From Chryseobacterium lactis (GTDB lineage: Bacteria > Bacteroidota > Bacteroidia > Flavobacteriales > Weeksellaceae), in contig NZ_CP033924.1 in the NCBI RefSeq assembly GCF_003815875.1, forward strand, positions 2,604,001 through 2,668,000: a DNA stretch of 64,000 nucleotides, read 5' to 3'. The notes below the pieces were generated by a model. That model saw only the letters and a program-made list of their open reading frames with translations. It ran no database searches and was not told where the DNA came from. Positions within the stretch are counted from its first letter, which is position 1, and every line of letters starts with the position of its first letter. The position numbers and the translations under genes were made by a program. Shown one piece after another: positions 23,315 to 32,578 of the stretch.

Positions 23315-25645
23315 ATGGACTATTTGAAAGGACTCAATGAATCACAATATGAAGCCGTTACCTCTTTACAAGGACCTTTGATGGTGCTTGCAGGAGCAGG
23401 TTCCGGAAAAACACGTGTATTGACTATGCGTATTGCCCATTTAATACACAATGGAATAGATCCTTTCAATATCCTGGCTCTGACATTTACCAATAAAGCA
23501 GCCCGGGAAATGAAAGACCGTATTGCAAAAGTAGTAGGTGACAGCAATGCAAGAAGCCTTTGGATGGGTACTTTTCACTCTGTTTTTGCCAGAATTTTAA
23601 GAATCGAAGCGCATGTTCTGGGATATCCTTCCAACTTTACCATCTATGATCAGCAGGATGCTTTGAATGTGATTAAGAAAGTGTTGAAAGACATGAATAT
23701 TGATGCTGACCTTTACAAACCCAAAAAAGTTCAGGCAAGAATTTCCACCTACAAAAACAACCTGATTACGGTAAAAGCCTATTTCAATAATCCAGAATTG
23801 ATGGAAGCTGATGAAAAGGCCAATATGAAATTTATCGGGCAGATTTATCAAAGGTATGTAGACGCATGTTTCAGAAACGGTTCCATGGATTTTGATGATT
23901 TGTTATTGAAAACCAACGAATTATTGACCCGTTTTCCGGAAGTACTGGCCAAATATCAGGATCGATTCAGGTATATCATGGTAGATGAGTACCAGGATAC
24001 CAACCATTCTCAGTATCTTATTGTAAAAGCACTGGCTTCAAAATTCGAGAATATCTGTGTGGTGGGAGATGATGCTCAGTCTATTTACTCTTTCCGTGGG
24101 GCCAATATTTATAATATCTTAAACTTTAAAAAAGATTATCCTGATGCAGTAACGGTATCTCTGGAACAGAACTATCGCTCCACTCAGAATATTGTTAATG
24201 CCGCTAATGTTGTTATTGCTAAAAACTTACAGCAGTTCAAGAAAAATGTGTTCAGTGATAACGAAGAAGGAGATAAAATCAAGATATATCGTTCCCTTTC
24301 CGATGCCGATGAAGCGAACTTCGTAGCCGGAAATATCTGGGAACTCCGCAACCGTGACCAGAGAAAATATAGTGATTTCGCTATTTTATATAGAACAAAC
24401 TCTCAGACCAGAGCATTTGAAGATGCCTTGAGACGTAAAAATATCCCATATAAGGTATATGGTGGCCTTTCTTTCTATCAAAGGAAGGAGGTGAAAGATT
24501 TAATAGGATACCTACGCCTTCTGATCAATGAAAACGATTCTGAGGCGTTGATGAGAATTATCAACTATCCAACAAGAGGAATTGGCGAAACAACTCAGAA
24601 TAAGCTGATTGTTTTTGCTGATGCACAAAATGTTTCCATTTCAAAAATTTTGGATAACCTTCCGATGTATGCTCCTCAATTGGGACTGAACAATGGCGTT
24701 CTCAATAAATTGAATGACTTCTGGTCGATGATCAAGGCTTTTCAGGTATTGCTGAAAACAGAAACGGCTTATAGTGTGGCTATGGAAGTAGCAAAACGAA
24801 GCGGATTAATCAAATTTTTGAAGGATGATCAGACTCCGGAGGGAATTTCGAGAGTAGAAAACGTTCAGGAATTGATGAACTCAATGCAGGGATTCATTGA
24901 AGAACAGATGCAGTTGGAAGACGGAGATCCGAGTCTTTCTAATTTCCTTGAGAATATTGCACTTTCTGCCGATACTCAAGATAAAAACCTTGAAGACGAT
25001 ATGGTTTCTCTGATGACCATTCACCTTTCAAAAGGATTGGAGTTCCCGGTTGTACATCTTGTGGGACTTGAAGAAAATCTCTTTCCGAGTTTTATGAGTT
25101 CTGCAACCAGAGAAGATCTGGAAGAGGAGAGAAGACTGTTCTATGTGGCTTTAACAAGAGCCGAGAAACAAGCATTTTTCTCGTACGCTGTTTCCCGTTT
25201 TCAATGGGGGAAAATTACTGATGCAGAGCCTTCAAGATTCTTAAGTGAAATTGATGATCAATATATTGAATTCTTAAATCCTGCACTGGAAAAAAGATTT
25301 ATCAATAACTCCGGGGTGAAATCTAATATTTTTGACGAACATCCTTCCGAAGTGAAAGGGTTCAAAAAAGTTGAGAAAAAGACAATTGAAAAAGGAGATA
25401 ACTCAAAGCCTGCTCCGGAAGCAAGAAAACTTAAACCGGTAAGCACTGCAAAAATTATTAATCCAAGCGGAGCATCCTCTCAGGATATTGAAGTGGGAGA
25501 TAAAGTAAGACATGATCGTTTTGGAATTGGTGAAGTTTCCTTTTTAGACGGAACCGATCCTCAGAATATCAAAGCAAAAGTAATTTTCATCCATGAAGGA
25601 GAGAAAAACCTGATTCTTAAATATGCAAAACTGACCAAGATTTAA
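23315..25645 (+). CDS. UvrD/PcrA-type ATP-dependent DNA helicase
   Basis: From the ATG at 23315 the protein has 776 residues and begins MDYLKGLNESQYEAV, the normal helicase start. Superfamily 1 motifs are present: Walker A GAGSGKT (27-33), motif II DEYQD, motif III VGDDAQSIYSFRGA, motif IV QNYRS, motif V MTIHLSKGLEF and motif VI VALTRAE. The C-terminus has a PcrA-type Tudor-like domain (VGDKVRHDRFGIGEV) that contacts RNA polymerase. It unwinds DNA 3'-5' in excision repair and conflict resolution. The longer TTG-initiated frame from 23261 overlaps the promoter and is rejected. Confidence 0.94.
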   Translation: MDYLKGLNESQYEAVTSLQGPLMVLAGAGSGKTRVLTMRIAHLIHNGIDPFNILALTFTNKAAREMKDRIAKVVGDSNARSLWMGTFHSVFARILRIEAHVLGYPSNFTIYDQQDALNVIKKVLKDMNIDADLYKPKKVQARISTYKNNLITVKAYFNNPELMEADEKANMKFIGQIYQRYVDACFRNGSMDFDDLLLKTNELLTRFPEVLAKYQDRFRYIMVDEYQDTNHSQYLIVKALASKFENICVVGDDAQSIYSFRGANIYNILNFKKDYPDAVTVSLEQNYRSTQNIVNAANVVIAKNLQQFKKNVFSDNEEGDKIKIYRSLSDADEANFVAGNIWELRNRDQRKYSDFAILYRTNSQTRAFEDALRRKNIPYKVYGGLSFYQRKEVKDLIGYLRLLINENDSEALMRIINYPTRGIGETTQNKLIVFADAQNVSISKILDNLPMYAPQLGLNNGVLNKLNDFWSMIKAFQVLLKTETAYSVAMEVAKRSGLIKFLKDDQTPEGISRVENVQELMNSMQGFIEEQMQLEDGDPSLSNFLENIALSADTQDKNLEDDMVSLMTIHLSKGLEFPVVHLVGLEENLFPSFMSSATREDLEEERRLFYVALTRAEKQAFFSYAVSRFQWGKITDAEPSRFLSEIDDQYIEFLNPALEKRFINNSGVKSNIFDEHPSEVKGFKKVEKKTIEKGDNSKPAPEARKLKPVSTAKIINPSGASSQDIEVGDKVRHDRFGIGEVSFLDGTDPQNIKAKVIFIHEGEKNLILKYAKLTKI

Positions 25646-25750
25646 AATAAGAAGCTTCTACAATTACTTCCGACAAAGGAGGAATCTCAGATAGCTCAGA
25701 TTTTTTAATTCAATTCAGAACTGCTTTAGTCTGTATTCAGAATATCAATA

Positions 25751-25780
25751 AAAAACGGATTCAATATTGGATCCGTTTTT
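25751..25780 (+). terminator. Terminator after uvrD
   Basis: AAAAACGGAT / ATCCGTTTTT arms (25751-25760, 25771-25780) with a T-rich tail. Confidence 0.8.
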
Positions 25781-25859
25781 TATTGTCTTAAAAACCGTAT
25801 CTTTAATAAGGGATAGAAAGAAACGATAATTATTTTTTATAAAATAAAGTCTATTGATT

Positions 25860-25889
25860 TTGTAGACTAATGAATAAGTTTTAGATTTG
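25860..25889 (+). promoter_or_regulatory. Promoter of the 936-residue TonB receptor gene
   Basis: TTG (25860-25862), 19 bp, TAGATTTG (25882-25889), an exact consensus match. Confidence 0.75.
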
Positions 25890-25908
25890 CACCTTGTAAA
25901 AAACATAA

Positions 25909-28719
25909 ATGTTCAATCAAATTCTAAACTATATGAGAAATAAAAAAACTATTTTTTCGGCCTCTGTTCTGTTTTTTCTTGGCGTATACACGTACGGTCA
26001 GGAAAAAGGTAATATACAATCAAAAAAAGACACCGTAAAAACCAATAGTGTAGAAGAAGTTGTGATTTTAGGATCCAGAGCCGGTGCAAGATCAAAAATG
26101 GACAGCCCGGTTCCTGTAGATGTTTTCAATCTGAAAGAATCTTCGATAATACTACCACAAACCAGCATAGGTCAAATATTGAACGCTGTAGCGCCCTCTT
26201 TTACTTCCACTATTCAGACCAATTCAGACGGAACAGATCATTTAGATCCTGCACAATTAAGAGGATTGGGACCTGATCAGGTTTTGGTTTTGGTAAACGG
26301 GAAAAGAAGACATACTTCCGCTTTGGTAAATGTGAACGGAACACCCGGAAGAGGTACGGTGGGAACGGATTTGAATGCGATTCCTTCATTTGCTTTAAAC
26401 AGGATTGAAGTATTAAGGGATGGAGCAGCCGCACAATACGGATCAGATGCCATCGCCGGCGTGATGAACCTTGAACTTAAAAGAGATACAGGAAAACTGA
26501 CAGGTCAGATCAGCTACGGTGGAAATTTAACGCCCGCAGCCAATGATCACACTGGAAACTTCGACGGACAGAACATTCAGCTGGATTTGAACTACGGGAA
26601 TAAAATCGGAACAAAAGGAGGTTTTTTCAATATTACCTGGTCTTCACAGTTCAGAAATCCTACCTATAGAGCAGGAACAGAAAACGCACCTATCTACAAT
26701 GCCTATAATGCCATCGAGCGACGTGCATTAAATGACGGAGTGAACCTTTCTTCGCTTTTCAATGATATCGGGAATACTCCCAATTCTCAGCAGCTGGTCA
26801 ATTACATTCATCAGTATGCACAGAATGTCAGTTACTTTTCCCAAACTTTACAGAATGATATTCAGGGCGCCAACACCATTGCTGCGTTACAAAATGTGTT
26901 GAAATCCGGAAGTTTTACAAGAGATCAGCTAAACTACTTCACGGATCAGGAGCTGGCCTACAGAGGTCAGACAAGAAAGGATTTTAATATGCAGGTAGGA
27001 CAGTCTAAACTCAATAATCATCAGTTTTTTATCAATGCTGAGGTGCCGATCAGTGATGACTGGAAAGTATATTCTTTCGGTGGATATAGCCTGAGACACG
27101 GTACTTCAGGAGGGTTTTACAGAAGGCCGAGTGAAAGCAGAACTTTTACAGGATTATACCCGGATGGATATCTTCCACAGATCAGCACAGATATTCAGGA
27201 TATCTCCCTGGCGGCGGGAATCAAAGGAAAATGGGATGGCTGGCATATTGATTTTAGCAATACTTTCGGACAAAATTCATTTACCTATAATATTGGAAAT
27301 ACCGGAAATACCTCTTTACGCTTTGCTTCTCCCAATGAATTTAATGCAGGCGGTTTAAGATTTACTCAAAATACAATCAATTTAGATTTTTCTAAAAAAT
27401 ATGATGTTTGGGAAGGACTAAATATCGCTTTTGGAGGAGAGCATCGTTTTGAAAACTTTAAGATGACCGCTGGAGAAGAGGCTTCTTACGCAACATATGA
27501 TGTTTTCGGAAATGTGTGGAACGGAAACACCAAAAGACCTACTGATTTCTTCGGAGCTGCTTTGCCTGGAGGTTCACAGGTATTTAGTGGATTCAGACCT
27601 GAAAATGCTGTGAATAAAAACAGACAGTCGGTAGCAGCTTATGCAGATGTCGAATTTAACTTTACCAAATGGCTTTTGGTAGACGCTGCGGCGAGATATG
27701 AAAATTATTCAGATTTCGGTTCTACTTTTAACTATAAACTGGCTTCAAGAATCAAGGTTGCTCCAAATTTTAATGTAAGATTTGCTGGGTCTACTGGCTT
27801 CAGAGCGCCTTCCATTCATCAGATTTATTACAATGTGACTTCCACGTTGTTTGTCACTTCTCCTCAGCTTCCGAATGGCCAGCTTTTGGAGGTAGGAACT
27901 TTCAGTAATGATTCACAAGTGGCCGGATTATTGGAAATGCCGAAGCTGAAGCAGGAAACTTCAAAATCTGCAAGCGTAGGATTTACTTATAAAATTCCAT
28001 CTGTTAATTTGACATTTACTGCTGATGGCTATTTTACAAGGATAGATAACAGAATTCTTCTTACTGATCAGTTTTTAAAGGCAAGTGTACCTGATGATGC
28101 CAAAAAGATTTACGAACAGTTGAACATCAATGCAGCGCAGTTCTTTACCAATGCCATTGATACAGAAACGAAAGGACTTGATGTTGTAATTTCTCATAAC
28201 GCAAGATTTTCAGGGATAAAACTGGATAATAACTTCGCCATTAATCTTAATCAAACCAAACAGGTTGGTGACATCCACTCTTCAGGATTGTTGCAAGCTC
28301 CTGAATTGGAAAAAGTATACTTCTCCGAAAAATCAAGAGTATATCTGGAAGAAGCTGTACCAAGAGTAAAAGCGAGCCTTTCTCATACGCTGACCTGGAA
28401 GAATGCAAGTTTCTATCTTAGAAATACCTATTTTGGAAAAGTAACGGGAGCCGATGTTCTTGATGCGAACGGAGATGGTATCATAGGTTTTAATGAACAC
28501 CAGAAAATAGGAGATAAAATCATTACAGATATTTCAATAGCCTATCAGTTTACCAAAAATATAGGCCTGACATTAGGAGTGAATAATTTATTTGATATTT
28601 ATCCTACTAAAAATCTTCCTGCATCAACGAATAACGATCAGTTTATCTATTCCCGTTCTACGTCTCAGTTTGGGCAGAACGGAAGATATGTTTTCTCGAG
28701 ACTTAATTTTAATTTTTAA
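25909..28719 (+). CDS. TonB-dependent outer-membrane receptor
   Basis: The protein has 936 residues, or 928 from the internal ATG at 25933, which gives a cleaner signal peptide (MRNKKTIFSASVLFFLGVYTYG). A TonB-box-like EEVVILGSRAG near residue 50 leads into the plug domain (QLRGLGPDQVLVLVNGKRRH, IEVLRDGAAAQYGSDAIAGV) and then the 22-strand barrel. The end is SRLNFNF with a C-terminal Phe, as in outer-membrane barrels. It imports a ligand across the outer membrane using TonB energy. It stands alone without a SusD or inner-membrane transporter gene, so the ligand cannot be inferred. Confidence 0.93.
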   Translation: MFNQILNYMRNKKTIFSASVLFFLGVYTYGQEKGNIQSKKDTVKTNSVEEVVILGSRAGARSKMDSPVPVDVFNLKESSIILPQTSIGQILNAVAPSFTSTIQTNSDGTDHLDPAQLRGLGPDQVLVLVNGKRRHTSALVNVNGTPGRGTVGTDLNAIPSFALNRIEVLRDGAAAQYGSDAIAGVMNLELKRDTGKLTGQISYGGNLTPAANDHTGNFDGQNIQLDLNYGNKIGTKGGFFNITWSSQFRNPTYRAGTENAPIYNAYNAIERRALNDGVNLSSLFNDIGNTPNSQQLVNYIHQYAQNVSYFSQTLQNDIQGANTIAALQNVLKSGSFTRDQLNYFTDQELAYRGQTRKDFNMQVGQSKLNNHQFFINAEVPISDDWKVYSFGGYSLRHGTSGGFYRRPSESRTFTGLYPDGYLPQISTDIQDISLAAGIKGKWDGWHIDFSNTFGQNSFTYNIGNTGNTSLRFASPNEFNAGGLRFTQNTINLDFSKKYDVWEGLNIAFGGEHRFENFKMTAGEEASYATYDVFGNVWNGNTKRPTDFFGAALPGGSQVFSGFRPENAVNKNRQSVAAYADVEFNFTKWLLVDAAARYENYSDFGSTFNYKLASRIKVAPNFNVRFAGSTGFRAPSIHQIYYNVTSTLFVTSPQLPNGQLLEVGTFSNDSQVAGLLEMPKLKQETSKSASVGFTYKIPSVNLTFTADGYFTRIDNRILLTDQFLKASVPDDAKKIYEQLNINAAQFFTNAIDTETKGLDVVISHNARFSGIKLDNNFAINLNQTKQVGDIHSSGLLQAPELEKVYFSEKSRVYLEEAVPRVKASLSHTLTWKNASFYLRNTYFGKVTGADVLDANGDGIIGFNEHQKIGDKIITDISIAYQFTKNIGLTLGVNNLFDIYPTKNLPASTNNDQFIYSRSTSQFGQNGRYVFSRLNFNF

Positions 28720-28731
28720 TAGTTGATGCTT

Positions 28732-28768
28732 AAAAAAACGGATCTTTAATTTGAGATCCGTTTTTTTT
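28732..28768. terminator. Bidirectional terminator
   Basis: Perfect 14-bp stem (28732-28745 with 28754-28767) built on AACGGATCT with A/T runs at each end, between the convergent TonB receptor and hydrolase genes. Confidence 0.85.
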
Positions 28769-28783
28769 ATACTTGATAAAGAA

Positions 28784-29815
28784 TTATTTTTTCTGTGAAA
28801 CAATGAAATCTACAGTCTGGTCTGTGATCTTGTCAAGCCCCGCCTTATCTGTTGTGGAAAAACTATGTACTCCATTGTCAATGATGACTAAAGAGTTCTG
28901 TACTTTTGCTCTGTTTAATTTTCGGTGGAGCTTTTTAGCCTGACTTAGCGGAACAATCTTGTCTTTATTTCCCTGTACAATTAAAGTAGGAACGCCATCA
29001 GCAGCATAGGTAACGGGAGAGATAGTTTTTAAATAATCTATTGCTCTATCCTGATCTTTTTGGATATCATACCCTGAAAGTCCCTTCACCAGTCCTTGCT
29101 GTAAACTGACAATCTTTTTTGAAACCATACCAATGAGTGCGACCGGAATTGTACCTAATCTGGTGTGAAAAAGCTTATTCATATCGGCAGGACCGTAATG
29201 ATCTACTACATAATTTACCTTTGCCGAATAAGTTGAAAGCTCAGGGCTCCCTATAAAAGTATTATCCGGAGTGTAGGCCGCAAGAAGAGACAGATGGGCT
29301 CCGGCTGAAGCTCCAAACAGCCCGATATTATTGGTGTCGAAATTATATTTTTCAGCATTCTTTCTTACCCATCTTATCGCATCTTTGGTATCTTCCAGTG
29401 GTAATGGAAAATGAGTGCTGTCATTCAGAAGAGTGTAATTGATACTGATAACCGCGTATTGCTTTGCCATCAGTTTTACAATCGTGCTTTCCAGGTAATC
29501 ATCGGCATGTACTGTTTTATCACCTTCTATCCATCCACCACCATGAACGTAGATGAGTACAGGTAATTTTTCGGCTGTAGCAGCTTTTGGAATATAGAGA
29601 TCCAAAGCCAGAGATTTTCCTTTTTTATTGATTTTATACTCAATATTCTCGGAAACCGTCGCAATTTCAGGGAGTAGCGTGCTTTTTACGCGTTCTGTCT
29701 TGACCGGTGACTGTGAAAATGATTGGGAAAAAAGTAAATGAGAAGTACTTAAAAATAAAACAAAAAACAGGTTTGTAAGAAACCTGTTCATTGATATGTT
29801 GTTGATTTTTGTCAT
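28784..29815 (-). CDS. Exported alpha/beta hydrolase (esterase/lipase, BD-FAE-like)
   Basis: The open frame has 343 codons. The likely start is the ATG at 29791 (MNRFLTNLFFVLFLSTSHLL), which gives a proper signal peptide. The mature protein has an oxyanion motif HGGGW, nucleophile Ser in GASAG, Asp in GNKDKIVPL and His in GVHSFS, the hormone-sensitive-lipase/BD-FAE pattern. It should hydrolyse carboxyl esters in the periplasm. It follows the DUF3037 gene after 46 bp from the internal start. A perfect 9-bp hairpin at 29766-29788 covers the first codons and could damp translation. Confidence 0.88.
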   Translation of the reverse strand: MTKINNISMNRFLTNLFFVLFLSTSHLLFSQSFSQSPVKTERVKSTLLPEIATVSENIEYKINKKGKSLALDLYIPKAATAEKLPVLIYVHGGGWIEGDKTVHADDYLESTIVKLMAKQYAVISINYTLLNDSTHFPLPLEDTKDAIRWVRKNAEKYNFDTNNIGLFGASAGAHLSLLAAYTPDNTFIGSPELSTYSAKVNYVVDHYGPADMNKLFHTRLGTIPVALIGMVSKKIVSLQQGLVKGLSGYDIQKDQDRAIDYLKTISPVTYAADGVPTLIVQGNKDKIVPLSQAKKLHRKLNRAKVQNSLVIIDNGVHSFSTTDKAGLDKITDQTVDFIVSQKK

Positions 29816-29837
29816 CGTAAATTTTTTTGAGGGAATC

Positions 29838-30221
29838 TTATTTTACTAACTCCTCAAAAAGTTTACCAAAAGTAATATTCAAGTCTTTAGATTTTCCCGG
29901 ATGAGGTCTGGATGTTTGAATCACAGCACTTCTTAAAGCCGTCAGCCAACGGAAACGTTCAGGAATATCAAATTGGGCAATTGGCCCGCCGTCTTTATCT
30001 CCATCAGCAATTTTTTGAAAGCTTTCCAGGTTTTGAATGATGTCATCATAATCCAGTTTGCTATGCATCAGCTTGAATTTATCAGGGCACAAATAAAATT
30101 CTACCTTAATGAATTTTTCTTTTTTAGAAAACATCACCAATCCGATATTGAAAAATTCTTCTCTTTCAACCTTAGGTACCAGGCGTATTACCGCGTATTC
30201 ATATATTTTATCCTCTTGCAT
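29838..30221 (-). CDS. DUF3037 domain-containing protein
   Basis: The 127-residue protein matches DUF3037 along its length (YEYAVIRLVPKVEREEFFNIGLVMF, then FRWLTALRSAVIQTSRPHPG). The function is unknown. It overlaps the end of the HipA-like kinase gene by 14 bp, so the two are translationally coupled. The pairing of DUF3037 with this HipA-like family recurs in many genomes as far as I recall, suggesting a functional unit. No signal peptide, so cytosolic. Confidence 0.88.
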   Translation of the reverse strand: MQEDKIYEYAVIRLVPKVEREEFFNIGLVMFSKKEKFIKVEFYLCPDKFKLMHSKLDYDDIIQNLESFQKIADGDKDGGPIAQFDIPERFRWLTALRSAVIQTSRPHPGKSKDLNITFGKLFEELVK

Positions 30222-30981
30222 TTTTCGCTTCGTTTACAAAGATTTGAGAATTTTCTAATCGGGTTTTCATGAACTGAAAATAAATCTCACGAATTTCATC
30301 CGGAGTTTCATCAGCATCATTCCAGTGAAGCCAGTCTTCAGGAATCAGATTGACAATTTCCCTGAAAATTGTGTCATTCAATACTTCATGGGCAAACTGA
30401 TCTGCTTCATCCAGCATTTTAGCTTTGGGCAGCAGTACATGATCTTTCACATATTTGAAAGGTGTCTTCGCCGCAGCATCAAAATTCTGCCATGAATGGT
30501 GGAAATAGAACGATGCGCCATTATCGATGATCCAGAGTTCTTTATGCCACATGAGCATATTCGTATTTTTAAAAGTACGGTCGATATTGGTAATAAAAGC
30601 ATCCAGCCAAACCACTTTTGAAGCCAGAAGCGGGTCAACACTTACTCCGGGATCATAGGTAATAGAACCGGAAAGATAGTGCAGTCCCAGGTTTAAACCT
30701 TCTGAAAACTTCAGCAGATCCTGAATTTCTTCATCGGCCTCCGTTCTTCCAAAGTCTGCATCAAGATTTACAAAAGCCAGTTCAGGAATTTTCAATCCTA
30801 AAGCTTCGGCAATCTTTCCTCCCAAAAGTTCAGAGATCAGCATCTTCACTCCATGGCCTGCGCCACGGAATTTTAATACATATTTGAAATCATCATCAGC
30901 TTCTGCCAGAGCGGGAAGTGAGCCTCCTTCTCTTAGTGGCAGAATGTAACGCATCACGGTTACAGTTCTTAAATTCTGCAT
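30208..30981 (-). CDS. HipA-like kinase family protein (HipA_2 type)
   Basis: The 257-residue protein resembles a compact HipA kinase. YVLKFRG (Lys37) fits the ATP-lysine strand, TNIDRTFKNTN (Asp134, Asn140) fits the catalytic NxDR...N loop, and WIIDNGASF (Asp153) fits the metal-binding Asp. Classical HipA phosphorylates a tRNA synthetase and is paired with the HipB antitoxin; here there is no HipB, and the partner is a DUF3037 gene overlapping by 14 bp. Substrate and toxicity are unknown. A -7 box ends 4 nt before the ATG, so the mRNA is probably leaderless. Confidence 0.82.
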   Translation of the reverse strand: MQNLRTVTVMRYILPLREGGSLPALAEADDDFKYVLKFRGAGHGVKMLISELLGGKIAEALGLKIPELAFVNLDADFGRTEADEEIQDLLKFSEGLNLGLHYLSGSITYDPGVSVDPLLASKVVWLDAFITNIDRTFKNTNMLMWHKELWIIDNGASFYFHHSWQNFDAAAKTPFKYVKDHVLLPKAKMLDEADQFAHEVLNDTIFREIVNLIPEDWLHWNDADETPDEIREIYFQFMKTRLENSQIFVNEAKNARG

Positions 30982-30985
30982 GAAG

Positions 30986-30993
30986 CAAAAATA
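30986..30993 (-). promoter_or_regulatory. -7 box of the HipA-like/DUF3037 operon
   Basis: TATTTTTG on the minus strand ends 4 nt before the start codon at 30981; -33 element not evident. Confidence 0.5.
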
Positions 30994-31052
30994 AGGTTAT
31001 TTTTTGAGAGTTTTTTTCATTAATTTCGATTTAGATTAATTGTATTGGCTTT

Positions 31053-31895
31053 ATGAATTTGATTATTAAAAAGAATATACATCTGGAAAACCCGGATACT
31101 AGAAGTTTTCTGGCAGACAGCTTTCACACGGATACTCATGAAAAATTACCACTGGTTATCTTTGTTCATGGCTATAAAGGGTATAAAGATTGGGGAGCAT
31201 GGAATATAATGGCTGAAAAATTTGCAGAAGCGGGCTTTTTCTTCGTGAAATTTAATTACTCCCATAATGGAACAACCGTAGAAGATCCTGTGAATTTTCC
31301 GGATCTGGAAGCATTTGGAAATAATAATTATTCTAAAGAGCTTTCTGATCTTGGTGTGGTGATCGATTATTTTACTGAAGATCCTCATGTGGATGCTCAA
31401 AGAATTGTTCTGATCGGGCATAGCAGAGGAGGTGGGATTTCTATTATTAAAACATTTGAAGACGAAAGAATCAATGGGTTGATTACGCTGGCAAGCGTTG
31501 ATACTTTAGATCGTTTTCCAACTGGTGAAGCACTTGAAAAATGGAAAGAGAATGGAGTATATTATGCTTTGAACGGGCGCACCAAACAAGAAATGCCTCA
31601 TTATTATCAGTTTTATGAAAATTACCAGCAAAATATTCATCGGTTCGATGTGGAGATGGCTGCTGAAATGGCCAAAGCACATATGCTGATTATTCACGGA
31701 ACAGAAGATGAGGCGGTAGAAGTAAAACAGGCGGAACATCTGCATATTCTTCATCCTAATTCTGAACTTTTTCTTATTGAAAATGGCAATCATACTTTTG
31801 GAGCCAAAGAACCGTGGATAGAAAAAGATTTACCTGAAGATTTGAATATTGTGGTAAAAAAGTGTATCGATTTTATCAAAATAAAGATGATCTGA
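31053..31895 (+). CDS. Alpha/beta hydrolase (dienelactone-hydrolase/BAAT-like)
   Basis: The 280-residue cytosolic protein has HGYKGYKDWGAWN near residue 40 (oxyanion region), nucleophile Ser in GHSRGGG at about residue 130, Asp in HGTEDEAV and His in NGNHTFG near 250. It is a serine hydrolase of the prolyl-oligopeptidase-like or dienelactone-hydrolase type. The substrate cannot be predicted. It is monocistronic and divergent from the HipA-like operon. Confidence 0.85.
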   Translation: MNLIIKKNIHLENPDTRSFLADSFHTDTHEKLPLVIFVHGYKGYKDWGAWNIMAEKFAEAGFFFVKFNYSHNGTTVEDPVNFPDLEAFGNNNYSKELSDLGVVIDYFTEDPHVDAQRIVLIGHSRGGGISIIKTFEDERINGLITLASVDTLDRFPTGEALEKWKENGVYYALNGRTKQEMPHYYQFYENYQQNIHRFDVEMAAEMAKAHMLIIHGTEDEAVEVKQAEHLHILHPNSELFLIENGNHTFGAKEPWIEKDLPEDLNIVVKKCIDFIKIKMI

Positions 31896-31961
31896 GAAAT
31901 TTTTCTTAAAATAAAGCTATTTAAAAAACGTTATAATATTTAATCACCATATAAATTAATT

Positions 31962-32480
31962 ATGAAAAAAGTAATTGCCGGCGCATTGGCGTTATCATTA
32001 TGTGCAACAGTTGTTTCATGTAAAAAAGAAACTAAAATTGAAACTTCTGCCACAACAGACTCTTTAAACACTAAAATGCCTACAGATTCGGTTGCAACAC
32101 CGAAGAAGGATTCAACTTCTACTACTGCACCTACTGCTACAACAGGCAAAGACAATATTATCACTAAAAATGCTGGAAAGTACCCTCATGATATTAAACT
32201 ATTTGAAGATAAAAGCTTAACAGACAGATTGAAAAAGATGGTAGGGAAGGACTATGATGAAATGGTAAAAAGCTTCAACGTAGAAAGTCCTATTGTTTCT
32301 GAGGATGGAATTTATAAAATACACGGATGCAAACAGCATGATTGCCCCGGATATGCTACCTCCATTTACTATGATTCTAAAAATGACAACCTGAATGTTT
32401 CCATTGATAAAAACGGTAAAATAACTGATTTTGCAGAAAAAGGAAAGATTAATGTTTCAGAATCGCTGAAAGCTAAGTAA
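31962..32480 (+). CDS. Uncharacterised lipoprotein
   Basis: The 172-residue protein has a lipobox (TVVSC, Cys20), a Thr/Ser/Lys-rich linker to about residue 65, and a globular part. That part contains GKYPHDIKLFEDKSLTDRLKKMVGKDYDEM and a Cys pair in HGCKQHDCPGYA near residue 125. I recall similar unnamed proteins in flavobacteria; no function is known. Single gene with a good terminator at 32551-32578. Confidence 0.75.
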   Translation: MKKVIAGALALSLCATVVSCKKETKIETSATTDSLNTKMPTDSVATPKKDSTSTTAPTATTGKDNIITKNAGKYPHDIKLFEDKSLTDRLKKMVGKDYDEMVKSFNVESPIVSEDGIYKIHGCKQHDCPGYATSIYYDSKNDNLNVSIDKNGKITDFAEKGKINVSESLKAK

Positions 32481-32550
32481 TAGAAAACCCGGTTTGTATA
32501 ATACCTTCATGTAATTCTGATTACGTTACTTTACAGACTTTTAAATAGAG

Positions 32551-32578
32551 AAGGAGTGAAATTTTCACTCCTTTTTTT
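32551..32578. terminator. Terminator between convergent lipoprotein genes
   Basis: AAGGAGTGAA / TTCACTCCTT stem (32551-32560, 32564-32573) followed by T residues. Confidence 0.85.

Noticed and set aside
26210..26434. Antisense open frame in the TonB receptor gene
   Set aside because: Shadow of the receptor reading frame; no start signals.
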